A DNA stretch of 5,977 nt, from positions 1 to 5,977 of the forward strand of contig WTAG01000239.1 of assembly GCA_013139755.1 (NCBI GenBank). The letters run 5' to 3'. The position numbers and the translations under genes were made by a program. Position 1 is the stretch's first letter. The number at the start of each line of letters is the position of its first letter. The notes beneath the pieces were generated by a model, which saw nothing but the letters and a program-made list of their open reading frames with translations, had not been told where the DNA came from and did no database searches. The DNA comes from Methylomarinum sp. (GTDB lineage: Bacteria > Pseudomonadota > Gammaproteobacteria > Methylococcales > Methylomonadaceae). Below, in pieces: positions 4,744 through 5,977 of this stretch.

Positions 4744-5977
4744 ATGTCAGAAAACCAACAAGACGAACAAGAACAAGTCACCCAACGCCGTACCAAATTA
4801 ACAGCATTGCGTGAAAATGGTATCGCTTTCCCAACTGATTTTCGCCGTAATGTGATTAGTGGTGAGTTATTAGCTGAATATGGTGAAAAAACTAAGGAAG
4901 AGTTAGAGGAACAGCCGGTTCGAGTTAAAGTAGCTGGCCGTATCATGACTCGTAGGGTTATGGGTAAAGCCAGTTTTTGCCATATTCAAGACATGTCAGG
5001 AAAATTACAGCTTTATGTCACACGCGATACCTTGCCTGAAGGATTTTATAACGAACAATTCAAAAAATGGGATATAGGCGATATTGTTGGTGCAGAAGGT
5101 GAGTTGTTTAAAACTAAAGTAGGTGAATTGAGTGTCAGAGTTGATGATATTCGTTTATTGACTAAAGCTTTGCGTCCACTACCTGAAAAATTTCATGGTG
5201 TGGCTGACCAAGAAATCAAATACAGACAGCGTTATCTTGATTTGATTATGAGTGACGATTCACGTAAAACGTTTTTGATTCGTTCACAAATCGTCGCTTA
5301 TATCCGTAAATTTTTAGGTGATAAAGACTTCTTAGAAGTTGAAACACCCATGATGCAAGCTATTCCAGGTGGTGCAACAGCACGTCCATTTGAAACCCAT
5401 CATAATGCCTTAGATATGGGATTGTATTTGCGAATTGCCCCAGAATTGTATCTAAAACGCTTGGTTGTTGGTGGTTTTGAACGCGTGTTTGAGATTAACC
5501 GTAACTTCCGTAACGAAGGTTTATCTACTCGTCATAATCCAGAATTCACTATGCTAGAGTTTTACCAGGCTTATGCAGAATATGGTGATTTAATGGACTT
5601 AACGGAAGCCATGTTAAAAGGCATTGCTGAAGAAGTAACGGGCAGTTCTGTAGTTAAATATCAAGATGATGAATATGATTTTGGTAAGCCTTTTGACAGA
5701 ATGACAGTGGTTGAATCAATTTTACATTTCAACCCTGAGTTAACACTAGAAAATATTAATACCCGTGAGGCAGCTGTCAAAGTCGCTGAAGAGTTACATA
5801 TTCCAATTAAAGACGGTTATGGATTAGGTAAAGTTCAGATTGAAATATTTGAGAAAACTGTTGAAAGTCGCTTGATGAATCCTACGTTTATTACAGCTTA
5901 CCCTGTTGAGGTATCACCTTTAGCTCGTAGAAATGATGATGACCCACATGTCACAGATCGTTTTGAGTTCTTTGTTG
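4744..5977 (+). CDS. lysS: Lysyl-tRNA synthetase, class II (3' end outside window)
   Basis: LysRS charges tRNA-Lys with lysine using ATP. The frame from ATG 4744 stays open to the window end (411 codons of about 500). An N-terminal helix with [16 protein letters not shown] (15-30) leads into the anticodon-binding OB fold (about 60-140, with [16 protein letters not shown]). The catalytic domain begins near [19 protein letters not shown] (149-167). Motif 1 is [16 protein letters not shown] (196-211) and motif 2 covers [20 protein letters not shown] (245-264) followed by [13 protein letters not shown]; motif 3, near the C terminus, would be beyond the window. It closely resembles E. coli LysS. 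The start agrees with the family (MSEN, acidic Gln-rich head); no Shine-Dalgarno sequence is visible in the AT-rich leader. It follows prfB on the same strand after 115 bp, and no intrinsic terminator separates them, so readthrough from prfB is likely. Confidence 0.97.
   Translation, partial: MSENQQDEQEQVTQRRTKLTALRENGIAFPTDFRRNVISGELLAEYGEKTKEELEEQPVRVKVAGRIMTRRVMGKASFCHIQDMSGKLQLYVTRDTLPEGFYNEQFKKWDIGDIVGAEGELFKTKVGELSVRVDDIRLLTKALRPLPEKFHGVADQEIKYRQRYLDLIMSDDSRKTFLIRSQIVAYIRKFLGDKDFLEVETPMMQAIPGGATARPFETHHNALDMGLYLRIAPELYLKRLVVGGFERVFEINRNFRNEGLSTRHNPEFTMLEFYQAYAEYGDLMDLTEAMLKGIAEEVTGSSVVKYQDDEYDFGKPFDRMTVVESILHFNPELTLENINTREAAVKVAEELHIPIKDGYGLGKVQIEIFEKTVESRLMNPTFITAYPVEVSPLARRNDDDPHVTDRFEFFV

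Overview
The window joins two stretches of DNA that look as if they come from different domains of life. Bases 1-336 hold the 3' end of a gene for an archaeal RPA-associated protein (COG3390 type). This stretch is about 54% GC by hand count, and its use of AGG (Arg) and ATA (Ile) codons is reminiscent of Methanosarcinales-like archaea. From about base 575 to the end, everything is bacterial and AT-richer (sampled coding lines are about 30-35% GC, with frequent TTA and AAA codons). The proteins SufS, SufU, RsmJ, RF2 and LysRS point to a gammaproteobacterium, because RsmJ is essentially a gammaproteobacterial family and the prfB-lysS pair is classic there. The lineage within Gammaproteobacteria is not proven by the sequence.

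Layout: (1) 1-336, tail of the archaeal-type gene. (2) 337-574, a 238-bp non-coding junction with three consecutive hairpins (348-363, 378-404, 409-433) and a possible promoter before sufS. (3) 575-3376, a tightly packed four-gene iron-sulfur cluster: cysteine desulfurase sufS, SufU-type scaffold/sulfur-transfer protein, the 16S rRNA methyltransferase rsmJ, and a Rieske [2Fe-2S] ferredoxin, with gaps of -1, 17 and 2 bp. The usual upstream partners sufB, sufC and sufD are absent. (4) 3377-3530, an intergenic region with two good sigma70-type -10 elements and a hairpin in the leader of prfB. (5) 3531-4628, prfB (peptide release factor 2) as one uninterrupted frame, without the usual programmed +1 frameshift. 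(6) 4629-4743, an intergenic region rich in inverted repeats that may be a dispersed repeat element. (7) 4744-5977, lysS (class II lysyl-tRNA synthetase), cut off by the window end after 411 codons.

SufS removes sulfur from cysteine and passes it as persulfide to SufU. The Rieske protein is a likely client or electron carrier linked to this module. RsmJ, RF2 and LysRS belong to translation. I see no defence system, CRISPR array, complete mobile element or rRNA/tRNA gene. The most notable points are the archaeal/bacterial junction (assembly chimera or transfer), the structured junction DNA, the frameshift-free prfB and the palindromic prfB-lysS spacer. I found no convincing undescribed multi-gene system.
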